DNA of 14,184 bases from Thermofilum sp. ex4484_15 (GTDB taxonomy: Archaea; Thermoproteota; Thermoprotei; Thermofilales; EX4484-15): contig NJEH01000009.1 in the NCBI GenBank assembly GCA_002254595.1, positions 1 to 14,184 of the forward strand, read 5' to 3'. The notes under the pieces are model-generated. The model did no database searches. It had not been told where the DNA came from and was given only the letters and a program-made list of their open reading frames with translations. Each line of letters starts with the position of its first letter. The first letter of the stretch is position 1. Position numbers and translations under genes: made by a program. Positions 12,829 to 14,184 of this stretch are shown here, piece after piece.

Positions 12829-13791
12829 TTACCTAAACGAAAGGATTTTCTTCATAATCCTTAAGTTAATTATTATCGAAGCTAGGAGTATTAAACCTAG
12901 GAACGCTTGGTACCAGTAAGGATTAGCGCCGGCTAATACTAACCCTACCCTAGTCATAGCTATTATTAAGGCCCCTAACGAAGCCCCTATTATGCTGCCG
13001 AAACCCCCGAGAAGGGAACAACCTCCTATCACGGCAGCTGCTATGCTTTCCAATTCTAATCCGTAACCTAATGTCGGATCTACTACCGCAATCCTACTTA
13101 AACTTAAGTAGCCCGCTAGACCCGCTAATACTGAAGATAGTATGAAGTTTAATACCTTCACCCTATCCGTATTAACGCCTACCTCCTTAGCTACGGTAGG
13201 ATTACCCCCCGTGGCATAGCACCAATTCCCGTACTTAGTAGCGTGTAGTATAACGGTGAAGAGGCCTATTGTAGCTAGTAACCAAAGTAAGGAGGTACGC
13301 GCGTTACCGAAGAGCCTACCGTTAAATATCTTCAGGAAGTACTCAGGGCCATAGTAATCTAGGGGTACTCCTCCGGTAATAACTAGGTCGACCCCTCTTA
13401 AGAACATCATGAACCCTAAGCTTACTATGAAGGAATGTACCTTAGTTTTAACCACTATAAGTCCTTCCACGTAACCGACTAAGGCGGCTACTGCTAGCCC
13501 CGTTAGAGCAGCTACTGCTACATTTATTCCGTTATTTGCTAACATGGTAAGTACTATGGGTGAAAGGCAGTATATCGAACTGACGGCTAAGTTAAACTCG
13601 CCAGAGATCAGTAATAACGCTACACCTACTGTAACCATACCTAGTTCGGAAGCTATGGTTAATATACCTAAAATAGTTAAAGGGGCTAGGAAGTAAGGGG
13701 ATAGTGAGGAGAAAACCGTTACTACAGCTAAGACGCTTATTAAGGCGCCGGTTTCAGGGCGCAATAATAGGGGCGTTAACTTCTCCCTCAT
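12829..13791 (-). CDS. Second RbsC-type sugar ABC transporter permease
   Basis: This 320-residue membrane protein is of the same CUT2 family as the permease at 9486-10469 and is clearly its paralogue. Shared blocks include LLISGEF (60-66), CYATGGNPTVAKEVGVN (191-207) and ELESIAAAVIGGCSLLGGFG. The usual DLSVG motif after GEF is altered to NLAVSS here, while the first permease keeps DMSVG, so the two subunits have diverged and may be non-equivalent halves of one channel. The start at ATG 13791 is preceded by a GGAGGGAG Shine-Dalgarno site. It lies 43 bases after the stop of the inositol-dehydrogenase-like gene on the same strand, so those two are probably cotranscribed. The alcohol dehydrogenase, facing the other way, separates it from the binding protein. 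Confidence 0.9.
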   Translation of the reverse strand: MREKLTPLLLRPETGALISVLAVVTVFSSLSPYFLAPLTILGILTIASELGMVTVGVALLLISGEFNLAVSSIYCLSPIVLTMLANNGINVAVAALTGLAVAALVGYVEGLIVVKTKVHSFIVSLGFMMFLRGVDLVITGGVPLDYYGPEYFLKIFNGRLFGNARTSLLWLLATIGLFTVILHATKYGNWCYATGGNPTVAKEVGVNTDRVKVLNFILSSVLAGLAGYLSLSRIAVVDPTLGYGLELESIAAAVIGGCSLLGGFGSIIGASLGALIIAMTRVGLVLAGANPYWYQAFLGLILLASIIINLRIMKKILSFR

Positions 13792-13834
13792 TTCTCCCTC
13801 CTTAACGCTATTAGACCTTAGTACTTATATCGTT

Positions 13835-14184
13835 TTAGTCGAGGGGTAAGGTTACAGGTCTCCCCTCCTCGAGCGATTTCTTGCAAGCCATAGCTATTTC
13901 CACGGCTTTAAGTCCATCGTAACCCGTAACTGGACAATCCTTATCCCGTAGCAAGCAATCTACGAAGGTTATCATTTCGTTTAAATAAGCTTGAGCGAAT
14001 CTCTCCCTAAACCACCAGACCGTATCGCAGGAGAACCCTCCTTTTTTAAACAGTACAAGGGGCGTCTCCCTCCACTTACCTACTACTACGGCCCCCTCGG
14101 TACCTAGAATTTCCGTCCTTATATCGTAACCGTAAACGGCGTTCCTACTTACGTCTACGTTACCTATCCTCCCGTCTTCGAAGA
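13835..14184 (-). CDS. Gfo/Idh/MocA-family oxidoreductase, inositol-2-dehydrogenase-like (N-terminus beyond the window)
   Basis: The frame enters from the right edge and stops at TAA 13837-13835, giving the last ~115 residues of a protein whose NAD-binding N-terminal domain lies outside. Visible blocks are SRNAVYGYDIRTEILGTEG, then RERFAQAYLNEMITFVDCL, VTGYDGLKAVEIAMACKKS and LEEGRPV. These match the C-terminal domain of myo-inositol 2-dehydrogenase (IolG) closely: relatives read SRKAVYGYDQRVEVFG, and TGNDGLQPVLIALAAKKSLEEGRPV. That domain binds substrate and forms the tetramer. Neighbouring CUT2 permeases, a binding protein and a zinc dehydrogenase support a cyclitol or sugar oxidation pathway. 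The start, and the catalytic Lys/Asp/His residues, cannot be checked here. Confidence 0.85.
   Translation of the reverse strand, partial: FEDGRIGNVDVSRNAVYGYDIRTEILGTEGAVVVGKWRETPLVLFKKGGFSCDTVWWFRERFAQAYLNEMITFVDCLLRDKDCPVTGYDGLKAVEIAMACKKSLEEGRPVTLPLD

Noticed and set aside
1..14184. CRISPR arrays, tRNA genes, box C/D RNAs, insertion sequences
   Set aside because: No regularly spaced repeats, tRNA-like arms, paired C and D boxes in intergenic positions, or transposase motifs were found by eye.

Overview
The window looks like a chromosomal segment of a hyperthermophilic archaeon, most likely a Thermoproteota (Crenarchaeota) member. The grounds are: arginine encoded almost only by AGG, heavy use of TTA, GTA and ATA codons, GTG and TTG starts, TATA boxes about 26-30 bp upstream of start codons (leaderless transcripts) beside strong GGAGGTG-type Shine-Dalgarno sites inside operons, and archaeal gene families (group 3b [NiFe] hydrogenase, SerK-type serine kinase, rhodanese-less ThiI). 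The species cannot be named from the sequence alone.

Layout. (1) 1-146: the C-terminal tail of an unidentified gene. (2) 152-4542: a [NiFe] hydrogenase locus, with a maturation endopeptidase followed by hydB-hydG-hydD-hydA, the cytoplasmic NAD(P)-linked 'sulfhydrogenase' type. (3) 4591-9489: a sulfur-handling neighbourhood with thiI, a decayed thioredoxin-CcdA fusion, a frame-broken TusA-like small gene, a MoeB/ThiF-type E1 enzyme, a SerK-like kinase split into two frames, then moaD, moaE and a 53-residue zinc-ribbon gene. (4) 9486-14184: a carbohydrate or polyol uptake and oxidation locus with two RbsC-type permeases, a secreted binding protein, a zinc-dependent alcohol dehydrogenase on the opposite strand, and the C-terminal part of an inositol-2-dehydrogenase-like Gfo/Idh/MocA oxidoreductase running off the right edge. 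The ABC ATPase is not in the window.

How it works together. The hydrogenase would couple H2/protons (or sulfur) to NAD(P)H, and the adjacent protease would mature its large subunit. The middle block fits sulfur mobilisation for tRNA thiolation, molybdopterin or tungstopterin synthesis, and phosphoserine-based cysteine synthesis. The right block fits import of a sugar or cyclitol and its oxidation.

The most notable points are four places where one base breaks or misplaces a reading frame: the hydG start, the thioredoxin-CcdA pseudogene, the TusA-like gene and serK. There is also a repeated TTCCCTTKAA motif sitting just upstream of TATA-like elements in the transporter region. I saw no tRNA, rRNA, CRISPR array or insertion sequence.
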